Origin: Parasphingopyxis sp. CP4
Lineage (GTDB): Bacteria; Pseudomonadota; Alphaproteobacteria; Sphingomonadales; Sphingomonadaceae
Assembly: GCF_013378055.1 (NCBI RefSeq)
Contig: NZ_CP051130.1
Location: 2,668,001 to 2,732,000 of the forward strand
DNA length: 64,000 nucleotides
Direction of reading: 5' to 3'
This document shows, piece by piece, positions 17,415 through 26,660 of the stretch. The notes under the pieces were generated by a model, which saw only the letters and a program-made list of their open reading frames with translations, made no database searches and had not been told where the DNA came from. Position numbers and translations under genes: made by a program. Every line of letters begins with the position of its first letter. Within the stretch, counting starts at the first letter, position 1.

Positions 17415-19868
17415 ATGGTCGCCACTAGCACGGGTTTTAAACTTACATTGTCAGGGGCGGCGCTTGCCGCGGCTCTCGCATCGGCTCCGGCCCATGCGCA
17501 AGCGGAAGGCGACACACCGGTCGCCGGTCAAAGCGGCCTCGGCACGATTGTGGTGACCGCGCAGCGGCGTGAGGAAAATGTCCAGGACATTCCGATCGCG
17601 ATTTCCTCCTTTTCCCCAGACGAACTCGCATCGCGCGGTATTGGAAACACGCTTGAGCTGGGTGAGTTCATTCCCAACCTGATTGCGCAGAACAATACCG
17701 GGCTTGGCGCAGCCAATGCCTACTTCCTGCGCGGTATCGGCAACACCGAGTCGATCGCTACCTTCGATCCGCCGATCGGCACCTATGTCGACCAGGTTTA
17801 TATGGCGCGTCAGAACGGCAACAATCTGAGCCTGTTCGATGTCGAGCGTGTCGAAGTGTTGCGTGGGCCTCAGGGAACCCTGTTCGGCCGCAACACGACC
17901 GGTGGTGCGATCAGCATCGTATTGCGTGAGCCGGGCGATGAGTTCGGTGGCTTTGCCGAAATCGGTTATGGCCGCTTCGATCGGATCATGGTCCGCGGCT
18001 CGATGGATATCCCGGTCAGCGACACGGCAGGTTTCAAGGTCAGCGGCTATTATCAGGACGATGATGGCTATGTGCAGAACATTACGACCGGCGAAACGTT
18101 GAACGATAATGATGGTTATGGCGCGCGCATTGCGTTCCGCCTGGCGGCCGACATTGCCGAATGGAACATCGCCTATGCGCGGATCAACAATGACGGCGAA
18201 AATATGCTGAATTTCCCGTGTCGTTCTATTGATCCAGCAACACCGGCAAGTTGCAGCACGCGTTTTGCAACAACCGGGGCATCTGAAACCAGCGCCGGCC
18301 CGGTTCCCGGTATATCGGGACGCAAGGCAAATTACGGCCTGGGCAGTCGCTCGGATATGGATTTGGTTACGTCAAACCTTGAGCTCGAGCTTGGTGATAA
18401 CCTCTCGGTTGCGTTCATCACCGGCTATCAGAGCCTGGTCCAGCAGTTCAATCTCGACTTTTTCGATGGTCGGTTCGGGCCGAACGCGGGCAATCCATTC
18501 CCAGCGGTGATCGGCTCGCCCTTCGGTGGTTTCAATATCTTCAATGATCAGGAAAACACGCAGATTACCCAGGAAGTGCGCTTCAACGGGTCATTTGGCG
18601 ATGGCTTGGTCGACTATGTGGCGGGCGGCTATTATTTCTATGAGGAAACCCGCACTGACTTTGCCGATCTGTTCGGTGCCGTCGGCTTCCCGTTCCTGCT
18701 CGCCGATCGTGTGATCGACAATGATGCGGAAGCCTTTGCGCTCTACGCACAGGCTGACGTGAACTTCACCGATGAGTTCACCTTCACCGCCGGTCTCCGC
18801 TGGACGGATGAGGAAAAGACCTTCCAGATCCGCGATAATCGCCCGGTGTGTAATGGCGACCAGGCGGCTCCCGGCTGTCTCAGTAACTTCAACCTGGTCG
18901 CGACTAACGGCGCAACGATTCCCGATGAGCAATCGGTGAGCATCTTCACCCCGCGTTTTGCGTTGAGCTATGAACCAAATGACGATCTGTTGTTCTTCAT
19001 CTCGGCGACCCGCGGGTTCAAGTCGGGCGGCTGGAATGCTCGCGGTACGTCAGGCTCGGAACTGTTGCCTTTCGGTCCGGAGACGACCTGGAGCTATGAA
19101 GCGGGCGTTCGCAGTGAGTTTTGGGACAATATGGCTCGCCTGAACGTGACGGCCTACTATGCCGATACGAGCGGATTGCAGACGCCGTCTGCCTTTGTCC
19201 GCGGAAATGGCACAATCGCCTTCATCACGCGTAACTTTGCCGATTATGAGAATTACGGCATCGAAGCGGAACTGACGCTGGCACCAGCGGATGGACTCAA
19301 CATCTTTGCAAGCCTTGGTTGGCAGGACGATCAGTATAGTATTGATCGCAACGCGCCGGCTGTCGATCAGTTCGGTGTGAGCTCGGTGGCGTCCCAGCAA
19401 GCGACGTGTCTTGCGGCACTGGCAGGTGGCATGACCTCGCCAGCATGCGGCGCCGGTATCGTCACACCGGACGGAAGCATTGCCGATCCAGTGCGTACAC
19501 CGGACTGGTCCATTGCCGGCGGCATCAGCTATGAAATGCCGCTGGGTGACAATTGGACACTGACACCAACGGTGAATGCGGCCTTCCGCTCATCCTATGA
19601 ATCCGGCACCAGCAATGTGACGATTTACCAATCAGGTCCGGGCATGTTCAACACGACGGGCAACGGCCAATATGTGATTGGTTCGTATAATGACGGCTAT
19701 GTTGTGGTGAATGCCGGAATTACGCTGGCCGAAGTTGAAGAGGGACTGCAAGTTTCGCTGACTTGCACCAATTGCTTCAGCGAAGATTATAACTCCTCAA
19801 CCCTGGCCAATACGACTTACTACAATGCGCCAGGTACTTGGATGGTTCGGGCCCGCTACGACTTCTAG
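17415..19868 (+). CDS. TonB-dependent receptor (817 aa)
   Basis: An outer-membrane importer. Its signal peptide (LTLSGAALAAALASAPAHAQA) is followed by a TonB-box-like stretch and the plug domain at residues ~45-165 (GTIVVTAQRREENVQDIPIA, YFLRGIGNT, VEVLRGPQGTLFGRNTTGGA), then a 22-strand barrel ending in WMVRARYDF. ATG 17415 has AGGGAG upstream; a TTG seven codons earlier is rejected. Such plugs are typical of sphingomonad receptors for aromatic or lipophilic compounds rather than siderophores, but the ligand cannot be read. Site A overlies its promoter and a strong terminator follows it, so it is a single-gene unit. Confidence 0.96.
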   Translation: MVATSTGFKLTLSGAALAAALASAPAHAQAEGDTPVAGQSGLGTIVVTAQRREENVQDIPIAISSFSPDELASRGIGNTLELGEFIPNLIAQNNTGLGAANAYFLRGIGNTESIATFDPPIGTYVDQVYMARQNGNNLSLFDVERVEVLRGPQGTLFGRNTTGGAISIVLREPGDEFGGFAEIGYGRFDRIMVRGSMDIPVSDTAGFKVSGYYQDDDGYVQNITTGETLNDNDGYGARIAFRLAADIAEWNIAYARINNDGENMLNFPCRSIDPATPASCSTRFATTGASETSAGPVPGISGRKANYGLGSRSDMDLVTSNLELELGDNLSVAFITGYQSLVQQFNLDFFDGRFGPNAGNPFPAVIGSPFGGFNIFNDQENTQITQEVRFNGSFGDGLVDYVAGGYYFYEETRTDFADLFGAVGFPFLLADRVIDNDAEAFALYAQADVNFTDEFTFTAGLRWTDEEKTFQIRDNRPVCNGDQAAPGCLSNFNLVATNGATIPDEQSVSIFTPRFALSYEPNDDLLFFISATRGFKSGGWNARGTSGSELLPFGPETTWSYEAGVRSEFWDNMARLNVTAYYADTSGLQTPSAFVRGNGTIAFITRNFADYENYGIEAELTLAPADGLNIFASLGWQDDQYSIDRNAPAVDQFGVSSVASQQATCLAALAGGMTSPACGAGIVTPDGSIADPVRTPDWSIAGGISYEMPLGDNWTLTPTVNAAFRSSYESGTSNVTIYQSGPGMFNTTGNGQYVIGSYNDGYVVVNAGITLAEVEEGLQVSLTCTNCFSEDYNSSTLANTTYYNAPGTWMVRARYDF

Positions 19869-19898
19869 GTCCGTTTCCTTCGGGGAGCGAATTATATT

Positions 19899-19950
19899 GA
19901 AGGGATGGCAGCGCCGTTTTCCCGTGGCGCGGCTGTCCCTTCTCTTATGT
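19899..19950 (+). terminator. Rho-independent-like terminator after the TonB receptor gene
   Basis: A long hairpin (17 positions, one mismatch and two G-T pairs) forms between GAAGGGATGGCAGCGCC at 19899-19915 and its counterpart at 19926-19942, with a ten-base loop. It is followed by TCTTAT, a modest T-run. It separates the receptor gene from the next operator-controlled unit. Confidence 0.75.
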
Positions 19951-19995
19951 CGGTTCCCTATGTGAGCCCGCTGTGTCTGGGTTTCTGGGCATAAG

Positions 19996-20011
19996 AGTTG
20001 TCCGGACAAAT
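19996..20011 (+). promoter_or_regulatory. Palindromic operator, site B
   Basis: AGTTGTCCGGACAAAT matches the recurrent 16-bp palindrome except for one base (G at 19997). The inner 12 bases are perfectly symmetric. It lies 49 bases before the amine oxidase start. A TTG inside the palindrome opens a false in-frame extension of that gene. Confidence 0.8.
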
Positions 20012-20060
20012 TTCTGCGGCTATCCTCTCCCATACGCAATCAGGCAGTGGGAGCAAAGCC

Positions 20061-21473
20061 ATGGTTGGATTATCGCGACGGGGTTTTCTGAAAGCCAGCG
20101 GAGCCACCGCGCTGCTGCTTAACACATCGCATGCACGAGCGAATGAAGCTGCCGATGTGATAGTCCTTGGCGCCGGTCTCGCGGGTCTTCATGCCGCGCT
20201 GCAGCTGGCTGATGCGGGTGCATCTGTGATCGTGCTTGAGGCCAAGGAGCGTGCTGGTGGTCGGGTGCAAACCTTGTTCGATCTGCCAGGCATTCCCGAA
20301 GCCGGCGGCACCCAATTGAGCTCCAACTATCGCCGGTTTGTGGGTTTGGCCGAGCGGTTTGAGATTCCGTTGATGGAAGATTCCCCAATGCAGCGGGATG
20401 GCGCGCCCGAGTTATATGTCGCCATGCGCGGCCAGTCCGTATTGCCGGATCAATGGGCCGGTCACCCGCTCAATCCCTTTGATGGCCCGCTTGCCAACTT
20501 GCCGCCATGGGCCCTGCCATTTGCGGCAATGGGCCGCGATAATCCGCTGCCCGAAATCGCCAGCTGGCGCGATCCCGACTTTGCCGAATGGGATAAGCCC
20601 GTCTCCGAACATCTTGGCTGGACGAGCGAACAGCTACGTCTCGGTTTCGGGATCAATCCTGGATATGGTGCCTCGGCCTATAGCCAGTCGACGTTGATGT
20701 GGTTTCAGATCATGAAAGCTATTGCCGCGCCCGGCGGTCGGCTCCTGACGGTAGATGGCGGCAATCAGAGAGTTCCCAATGCGATGGCTGCAGCGTTGGG
20801 AGACAGGGTGCGTTACGGCAGGGCCGCTCGCCATATCGAGAGCGATGCGGACGGTGTCGTTGTGAGGACAATGGACGGATCCACCTATCGCGGGCGCGAT
20901 TGCGTGATCACTCTACCAACGAGTGCGTTGCGAACGGTTGATATCGACCCGGCCCCGCCGCGATTGCAGCAGCGCGGCATTCGCAGTTTACCGTATAATC
21001 GGGTTGTACGTGCCTATTTCGTGCCGGAGCGGCGTTATTGGGAGGAGGATGGCCTACCGCCCTCGATCTGGAGTGACAGCTATGCCGGCCGAATCTTCGC
21101 GCTGCGGGGTGGCGGCGGAACGGAAATCACGATGATGCAAAGCTTCATCACGGGTCGCGCGGCCGAACTTCTGGATCGCATGCCGCAATCCGATGCTATG
21201 GCGCTGATCCAGGCCGAAATTGAACACGTACGGCCGGCAGCGCGCGGAGCATTGCGACCCGTTGCCTATGTCAGCTGGGGCAATGATCCTTATGCCGGTG
21301 GTGCCTATGCCTGTTGGGCTCCCGGTCAGATTAGCGCTTTCGCCGATGCCGTGTCGCAGCCGCATGGCCGACTGACCTTTGCAGGCGAGCATACTGCCGT
21401 CCGCGCGCGGGGTATTGAGGGCGCACTTGAATCTGCCGAACGCGCGGTGCGGGAGGTATCGGCACGCAATTAG
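20061..21473 (+). CDS. Flavin monoamine oxidase family protein with Tat signal
   Basis: This 470-residue FAD enzyme starts at ATG 20061 after GGGAG. The N-terminus carries a twin-arginine signal (SRRGFLKASGATALLL), so the folded flavoprotein should be exported to the periplasm. After it come the FAD dinucleotide motif VIVLGAGLAGLHAALQLADAG, GGRV, and the C-terminal FAD motif LTFAGEHTAVRARGIEGALESA. The family oxidises primary or secondary amines, or amino-acid-like substrates, to imines/aldehydes with H2O2. It is followed after 28 bases by a Tat-exported esterase gene and controlled by site B. Confidence 0.94.
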   Translation: MVGLSRRGFLKASGATALLLNTSHARANEAADVIVLGAGLAGLHAALQLADAGASVIVLEAKERAGGRVQTLFDLPGIPEAGGTQLSSNYRRFVGLAERFEIPLMEDSPMQRDGAPELYVAMRGQSVLPDQWAGHPLNPFDGPLANLPPWALPFAAMGRDNPLPEIASWRDPDFAEWDKPVSEHLGWTSEQLRLGFGINPGYGASAYSQSTLMWFQIMKAIAAPGGRLLTVDGGNQRVPNAMAAALGDRVRYGRAARHIESDADGVVVRTMDGSTYRGRDCVITLPTSALRTVDIDPAPPRLQQRGIRSLPYNRVVRAYFVPERRYWEEDGLPPSIWSDSYAGRIFALRGGGGTEITMMQSFITGRAAELLDRMPQSDAMALIQAEIEHVRPAARGALRPVAYVSWGNDPYAGGAYACWAPGQISAFADAVSQPHGRLTFAGEHTAVRARGIEGALESAERAVREVSARN

Positions 21474-21501
21474 GAGCAGCTGAGAACGAGGGGCAGCACA
21501 G

Positions 21502-22368
21502 ATGTCCATGCATGATCGATTATCACTCTCGCGTCGTAAGGTGCTTGGTGCAGCGGCCGCTACATCCGCGCTGGGTATTTCGGTACAAGCGCTTGGGCAG
21601 GATCAGGTCGCGAGCGCAAGAGAGCCGCGGACGACATTTCTGTTGGTCCATGGCGCTTGGCACGGCGGGTGGTGTTGGCGCGACGTCCGCGCCGTTCTTG
21701 AGGGTGCGGGCCACCGGGTTATTACACCCACATTGTCCGGGCTTGGCGAACGGGCGCATCTCATGTCGCCGGAAATCGGTCTGGCGACCCATATCGAAGA
21801 TATCCTCGCGGTGATCCGGTTCGAGGATTTGTCGAATTTTGTGCTGGTCGGCCATAGCTATGGCGGCATGGTGATCACCGGTGTTGTCGATGCCATGCGC
21901 GATCGCATTTCGCATATCGTCTATCTCGACGCTGCGCGGCCGACGCACGGTCAATCGATGATCACGCAGGGGCCGGACCGGCCCGTCGCCGTGATCGAGC
22001 AAACCGAAGCGGCGCTGCGCAGGCTGGCGCCTGACGGGGCCGCAATGAACGCGTTCCCGCCAGAGCTGTTGGGAATTCCGGCTGATCACCCCAGCTATGG
22101 CTGGGTCGCAGAACGGCTGACACCTCATCCGCTCAAGACCTGGCTCGACCCCATCGCGCTCGAAAATGGAGGATCGGACGGGTTGGCGCGTAGCTATATT
22201 CACTGCACCGATCCGGTTCTGCCAAATAGCAGCTTTCCGTGGCATGCCGCGGAAACCGAAGCGGATCCAACCTGGCACTATCGGGCACTCGCGACTGGGC
22301 ATGATGCGATGATCACCGCACCACGAGAAACGGCGGCACTCCTTTTGGAGGCCGCCGTAACTGCGTGA
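21502..22368 (+). CDS. Alpha/beta hydrolase, salicylate-esterase/MES-like, Tat-exported
   Basis: This 288-residue protein begins with a Tat signal (SRRKVLGAAAATSALGISVQA). It has the oxyanion region LLVHGAWHGGWCWRDV, the nucleophile elbow GHSYGG, and a C-terminal GHDAMITAPRE with the catalytic His. This layout is that of plant methylesterase/hydroxynitrile-lyase-like enzymes and bacterial salicylate esterases. Its natural ester is unknown. It is co-transcribed with the amine oxidase, so both probably act in the periplasm on a compound entering through the nearby TonB receptors. Confidence 0.93.
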   Translation: MSMHDRLSLSRRKVLGAAAATSALGISVQALGQDQVASAREPRTTFLLVHGAWHGGWCWRDVRAVLEGAGHRVITPTLSGLGERAHLMSPEIGLATHIEDILAVIRFEDLSNFVLVGHSYGGMVITGVVDAMRDRISHIVYLDAARPTHGQSMITQGPDRPVAVIEQTEAALRRLAPDGAAMNAFPPELLGIPADHPSYGWVAERLTPHPLKTWLDPIALENGGSDGLARSYIHCTDPVLPNSSFPWHAAETEADPTWHYRALATGHDAMITAPRETAALLLEAAVTA

Positions 22369-22387
22369 CGAAATTGTTCGCTTGGCT

Positions 22388-24871
22388 TTAGAAGCCGGCG
22401 CTTACCGCAACACCGAAGTGACGGCTGCGGCGCAGCGAACCAACAAAGCTCCGACGGAAGCTGTTATCGGCATCTGCATAGCGCAGAACCAGCGGTGAGC
22501 TGTCTTCGTTCGTCAGGTTGTTGACGTAGAAGTGGACCCGATAATTGTCGTTCTGAACGCCGATCCGGGCATTCACCAATGTCGTGTCTCCATTGTTGAT
22601 CAGGTTATGCACCTGAGAGAAGACGCGGCTGCGATGGCTGATATTCGCACCAGCGAAGAATTCCCAACCGCCGCTGCCAATGTCCGTACGATAATCAATA
22701 TCGGCAAACATCGTGTGGCGTGAGGTACGCGGAATCTGCCGTCCGGCAATCGATCCGAAGAGCGCGTTGCCCGAGCCGCAAGGCTGGGTGATGAACTGCA
22801 ATCCCGTCGAGCAATTGTTCAGACCATCATCGCGGATATCGTTGAGCAGACCTTCATTCTGATCAAACCCGCTCGTGAATTCCGGATCAAGCAACGTATA
22901 GTTGGCCGTGAAGGTCCAGTTCGGGTTCGGACGAACCTGCGCTTCAATTTCAAAGCCCATGATCCGCGCATCACCGGCATTGGTGATGGCCGAGACCGTA
23001 TTGTTGGCCGCCTGTACATTCTGGGTCAGCTGATAACCGTCTATCTCGTTCAAGAAGGCGGCAAAGTTCAGCGTGAGATCACCGAACTGGTTCTTTGAAC
23101 CGATTTCATACGAAACAGCATCTTCCTGCTCATAGGTTGGAACACCAGCGGCAATGGCGGTGATGCCATTGAAACCGCCCGGCTTCGTACCCGTGGCGAA
23201 CACGGCGTAGAAGAGATTGTCCGGCGTCATCTGATAGCTCAGGGTGATCCGCGGATCGAAGCTGTCAAAAGTAGCCCGCGCCATGGACTGATTAAGGATC
23301 GGTCCGCCTTCATCCTGTTCTACGGCGCTGAAGTTGATCCGCTCAGACGCGTAGCGACCTTCGACCGTCAGCTCGAGATTGTCGGTGATGTCGATGCCGA
23401 CCGAACCGAAAATGGCGAGGTTGCGGATATCGGTTTCCGTCATGTCCCGTGAGTTGGGGGTCGACGGACCAAAGAACGGAACAATGCTCCCGCAGATTGG
23501 ATTTGCCGCACATAGAGCAAGCTGTTGTCCAAAGGCTGCGCCGAAACTGGCTCCAGCCTGAGCACCGGCATTGGCCGGGACCTGGCGAACATCCTGCGTG
23601 TCTTCGCTCTGATCGAAATAATAACCACCAAGCAGGAAGCGGAAGCCATCGCCTTCATAAGCGAGCCGCAATTCCTGGCTGATATCTGTCGTATCGGTCA
23701 GGCCTTCAAAGCTGAAGTCCACCGTTGCCCCGACATAGCCATATTGGAATGGGGGGAAGGGGAAGCCCGCAAACGGGAAACCACCGGGCGTGAAGACTGC
23801 TGTCTGGAATGCGCCCGCTGCGTAATCGGCATCCGAACGGAACAATGTGTCGCGATCGTTAAAGCCGGTGAGCGATGTCAGAGTCATCTCTTCGCTCAGA
23901 TCGATTTCGATCCGGGCCGAGAGATTGAGCGTATCGATAAAGGTGCCTGCCCGATTGCCGGCAGCAAATTGGATGCTCGGATCCGCGGTGATCACGCCGG
24001 GTTGCAGCGTGCCGCAGAAATAGCGGCCTGCACCGCCATAGAGCGTACCATTATCGAAGATGCAGTTATTCTGGGTGGCATCTTGCGAGAAGAGTGCGGC
24101 CTGGCCGTCATCGACTTCCGAATAATAGCCACGCAGGCGCACCCGTACCGGGCTGCCGGTCGGCTCATAGGCAATGACGCCGGAGAAGGTGAGCGATTCT
24201 TCCTGGCCGAAGGTGACGCCGGTGACCGGATTGCGATGCTCGCCGCCGAAATCATACCAGCGGACCTGCGCCCCAGCGGTCAGGCCGTCGGCAAGGCCGC
24301 CTTCGATGTTTGCGGTCAGCTCATAGCGATCATCTTCGGACGCATCGAAGCTGATACGGCCGCCGAACTCATCGCTCGGCGAGCGGGTGACGATGTTGAT
24401 CGCCCCCGAATAGGTGTTGCGTCCATAGAGCGCTGATTGCGGGCCTTTGACGACTTCGAGCCGTTCGATATCGTCGACATTATAGTCGGAGATCGAACCG
24501 GTGATGTAGATGCCGTCGATAAAGGTCGCGACGCCGGAATCGCCAAGGATATTGGCTTGGCCGCGAATGACCGGACGGTTGGAATCGCGCCCGAACTCGT
24601 TGTCGAAGCTCAGACCGGCCGTCGTATTGGCGATGTCGGTCAGATCCTGCAGGTTGAGCTGCTCGATCGTCTCCGCTGTCGCCACAGCAACCGAAACCGG
24701 CGCGTTCTGCAGCGCTTCATTGCGCCGCCGTGCAGTCACGATGATCGGCGCATTGCCGGAGGACGAAGCGAGTGCGTCGCCGCTTGTCTGCGCGCTGGCC
24801 GCGCCCGGCAAAGCGATTGCGGCAATGCCGGCCGTTGTGGCCAGCAAAAAACCCTTGTTACGTGAAATCAT
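22388..24871 (-). CDS. TonB-dependent receptor (827 aa)
   Basis: An outer-membrane importer with a signal peptide (FLLATTAGIAAIALPGAASAQ), a plug at about residues 40-165 (PIIVTARRRNEALQNAPVSV, VIRGQANILGDSGVATFIDG, LEVVKGPQSALYGRNTYSGA) and a barrel ending in SRHFGVAVSAGF. It is only distantly similar to the receptor at 17415. Transcription starts from a well-formed promoter overlapped by site C. It is convergent with the esterase gene. The ligand is unknown. Confidence 0.96.
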   Translation of the reverse strand: MISRNKGFLLATTAGIAAIALPGAASAQTSGDALASSSGNAPIIVTARRRNEALQNAPVSVAVATAETIEQLNLQDLTDIANTTAGLSFDNEFGRDSNRPVIRGQANILGDSGVATFIDGIYITGSISDYNVDDIERLEVVKGPQSALYGRNTYSGAINIVTRSPSDEFGGRISFDASEDDRYELTANIEGGLADGLTAGAQVRWYDFGGEHRNPVTGVTFGQEESLTFSGVIAYEPTGSPVRVRLRGYYSEVDDGQAALFSQDATQNNCIFDNGTLYGGAGRYFCGTLQPGVITADPSIQFAAGNRAGTFIDTLNLSARIEIDLSEEMTLTSLTGFNDRDTLFRSDADYAAGAFQTAVFTPGGFPFAGFPFPPFQYGYVGATVDFSFEGLTDTTDISQELRLAYEGDGFRFLLGGYYFDQSEDTQDVRQVPANAGAQAGASFGAAFGQQLALCAANPICGSIVPFFGPSTPNSRDMTETDIRNLAIFGSVGIDITDNLELTVEGRYASERINFSAVEQDEGGPILNQSMARATFDSFDPRITLSYQMTPDNLFYAVFATGTKPGGFNGITAIAAGVPTYEQEDAVSYEIGSKNQFGDLTLNFAAFLNEIDGYQLTQNVQAANNTVSAITNAGDARIMGFEIEAQVRPNPNWTFTANYTLLDPEFTSGFDQNEGLLNDIRDDGLNNCSTGLQFITQPCGSGNALFGSIAGRQIPRTSRHTMFADIDYRTDIGSGGWEFFAGANISHRSRVFSQVHNLINNGDTTLVNARIGVQNDNYRVHFYVNNLTNEDSSPLVLRYADADNSFRRSFVGSLRRSRHFGVAVSAGF

Positions 24872-24891
24872 TATTCCCTCCCAAAACTCCC

Positions 24892-24905
24892 GGACTGATC
24901 AGTCC
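24892..24905. promoter_or_regulatory. 14-bp palindrome in the receptor gene leader
   Basis: GGACTGATCAGTCC is a perfect 14-bp palindrome 20 bases upstream of the TonB receptor start codon, inside the predicted 5' leader. Palindromes of this type are common TetR-family operators. It differs from the TTTGTCCGGACAAA sites and I did not find a second copy. Confidence 0.45.
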
Positions 24906-24916
24906 AAGTCTACAGT

Positions 24917-24961
24917 AAATTTGTCCAGACAAATTTTAATTTTGATACAGTGAAATCTCAA
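24917..24961 (-). promoter_or_regulatory. Promoter with palindromic operator (site C) for the second TonB receptor gene
   Basis: Read on the minus strand, -35 TTGAGA (24956-24961) and -10 TAAAAT (24933-24938) are separated by exactly 17 bases. The operator at 24917-24936 (plus strand AAATTTGTCCAGACAAATTT) is symmetric over 20 bases except at the centre. It overlaps the -10 and the start point, as expected for a repressor site. The distance to the ATG is 45 bases. Confidence 0.85.
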
Positions 24962-24998
24962 ACTGTGGCGCAAGTGCAACGCATCTGTTGTGGTAATG

Positions 24999-26081
24999 TT
25001 AGGCTTGGTTGTGGTCAGCGAAACCCGCTGGACACCGGATTACGTCGATTCCGAGCAGTTCGGTATCTGGCGTGAGATAATCGGAACGGACCGGTTCGTT
25101 CCGAGCAAGATCTGTCGACAGATAGCGCGCATTATTGTCGCACAATATGGTCGCAACCGGGCAATCCGCACCGCGTTCGGCAATCACCTGCAGTGCAGCG
25201 AGCAGATTGGCCCCACTCGATATCCCGACGCCAAGGCCAAGCCGATTGGCCAATTGCTGGGCCATCAGTATTGCATCGCCATCCGCAACGGCAAGCACCG
25301 GCGCAAGCTCGTCCAGCTTCACAATATCGGGGATGAACTCGTCGGAGACACCCTGAATGCGATGATGACCGACCTTGTGACCGGTCGACAGGGTCGGCGA
25401 TTCAGCCGGCTCCACAGGGTGGACGGCAATGTCATGGCCGTTGGTCGCACAATAGCGCGCGGCGCCCATCACGGTTCCACCCGTGCCCACGCCGGCAACA
25501 AAAGCGGCGGGGTTCACGCCAATACTCGCCATCTGCGCGTATAGCTCTGGCATGGTGCCATCGGCATGCGCGCGCCAGTTATCGTCATTCTCAAACTGTC
25601 GCGACAAGAAGGCGCCCTCGCGCTTTGCCATGGCTTCGGCCCGGGCGATCGCACCGAGAAAGCCGCCTTCGTCCTTCGAAACCAGTTTCAGTTCCGCGCC
25701 ATGCCCGGCAAGCAGCGCGCGTCGCTCGGCGCTCATCCAGTCCGGCATGAAGATTGTGACCGGATGGCCGAGCGCTCGACCCAGGGCCGCAAGGGCAATA
25801 CCGGCATTGCCGCTGGTTGCTTCGACAATCGGCTGGCCAGGCTGCAATTCGCCGCGTTCCTTCGCGCGCGACAGGATGCCATGCGCCATCCTATCCTTGA
25901 TCGATCCGGTCAGATTGAGAAACTCGGCCTTGGCATAGACGGTCGCCTGATCGCCGCGAAAGCGCAAATGAATGGCGATCAATGGGGTCTGGCCAACCAG
26001 CTCTCGCAATGGCGCGCAGCACGGTTGCATCGTCGAGGATGCGTGTGGCTGACGATGCGCCAACACGGGTTCAGTAAGCAC
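24999..26081 (-). CDS. PLP-dependent cysteine synthase family protein
   Basis: This 360-residue fold-type II PLP enzyme has the PLP lysine motif LTGSIKDRMAHG, the substrate loop EATSGNAGIALAALG and the phosphate-binding GVGTGGTVMGAARY. The family includes O-acetylserine sulfhydrylase and cystathionine-type enzymes; here the N-terminus is extended by ~25 residues and the C-terminus is not the usual CysK form. It is divergent from an Lrp/AsnC regulator with 114 bases between starts. This suggests control by an amino acid and perhaps a degradative (desulfhydrase or deaminase) role. The exact reaction is uncertain. Confidence 0.9.
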   Translation of the reverse strand: MLTEPVLAHRQPHASSTMQPCCAPLRELVGQTPLIAIHLRFRGDQATVYAKAEFLNLTGSIKDRMAHGILSRAKERGELQPGQPIVEATSGNAGIALAALGRALGHPVTIFMPDWMSAERRALLAGHGAELKLVSKDEGGFLGAIARAEAMAKREGAFLSRQFENDDNWRAHADGTMPELYAQMASIGVNPAAFVAGVGTGGTVMGAARYCATNGHDIAVHPVEPAESPTLSTGHKVGHHRIQGVSDEFIPDIVKLDELAPVLAVADGDAILMAQQLANRLGLGVGISSGANLLAALQVIAERGADCPVATILCDNNARYLSTDLARNEPVRSDYLTPDTELLGIDVIRCPAGFADHNQA

Positions 26082-26195
26082 GAATATCTCTCCTACGGAC
26101 TGTCAAAGCTAAACAGTCGAAACTGAGAAATCATCGCCAAAATTTCAGCTTTTTGGGCTTATATGGTGCAAAATATTCTGATAATAGCCACTAAT

Positions 26196-26654
26196 ATGAA
26201 AAATATTGATGATACCGATCGCCAGATACTGGGCCTGTTGCAAGAGGATGCAACGCGCTCGCTTGAGACGATTGCCGAGCATTTGTCGTTATCGGTCAAT
26301 AATGTCTGGCGGCGCGTGAAGCGGTTGGAAGGCGATGGCGTGATCGCCCGCCGGGTGGCGCTGGTCGATCCGGAGGCAGTCGGGCTTAATGTCACGGTGT
26401 TCGTCGCGATCAAGACCAATGATCACAGCGAAGGCTGGCTTGAATCCTTCGCCAAGGCCGCCCGGGCTCTACCCGAAGTCGTCGAGCTGTATCGTATGGC
26501 CGGCGATGTCGACTATTTCGTCAAGCTGCTGGTCCGCGACGTCGGCGATTATGATCGCGTCTACCGCAAGCTCATCGCCACCGCGCCAATGAGCGATGTG
26601 AGCGCCAGCTTTGCGATGGAGCGCATCAAATTCGATACCGCCGTGCCGTTATAG
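26196..26654 (+). CDS. Lrp/AsnC family transcriptional regulator
   Basis: This ~152-residue regulator has an N-terminal winged helix (IDDTDRQILGLLQEDATRSLE, SVNNVWRRVKRLEGDGVI) and a C-terminal RAM ligand domain (VFVAIKTNDHSEGWLESFAK, AGDVDYFVKLLVRDVGDYD). I start it at ATG 26196 (MKNIDDTD) as in family members; ATG 26163 would add eleven unusual residues, and neither start has a clear ribosome site. The AT-rich stretch 26082-26195 shared with the divergent PLP enzyme gene probably carries Lrp-type sites. It likely controls that neighbour. Confidence 0.92.
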   Translation: MKNIDDTDRQILGLLQEDATRSLETIAEHLSLSVNNVWRRVKRLEGDGVIARRVALVDPEAVGLNVTVFVAIKTNDHSEGWLESFAKAARALPEVVELYRMAGDVDYFVKLLVRDVGDYDRVYRKLIATAPMSDVSASFAMERIKFDTAVPL

Positions 26655-26660
26655 TGGAGA

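Noticed and set aside
19998-20060. Upstream extension of the amine oxidase from a TTG in operator site B
   Set aside because: The TTG belongs to the palindrome, the added residues are not conserved-looking, and ATG 20061 has a ribosome site followed directly by a Tat signal. The same applies to the extensions through site E (43072-43110 and 43009-43098).
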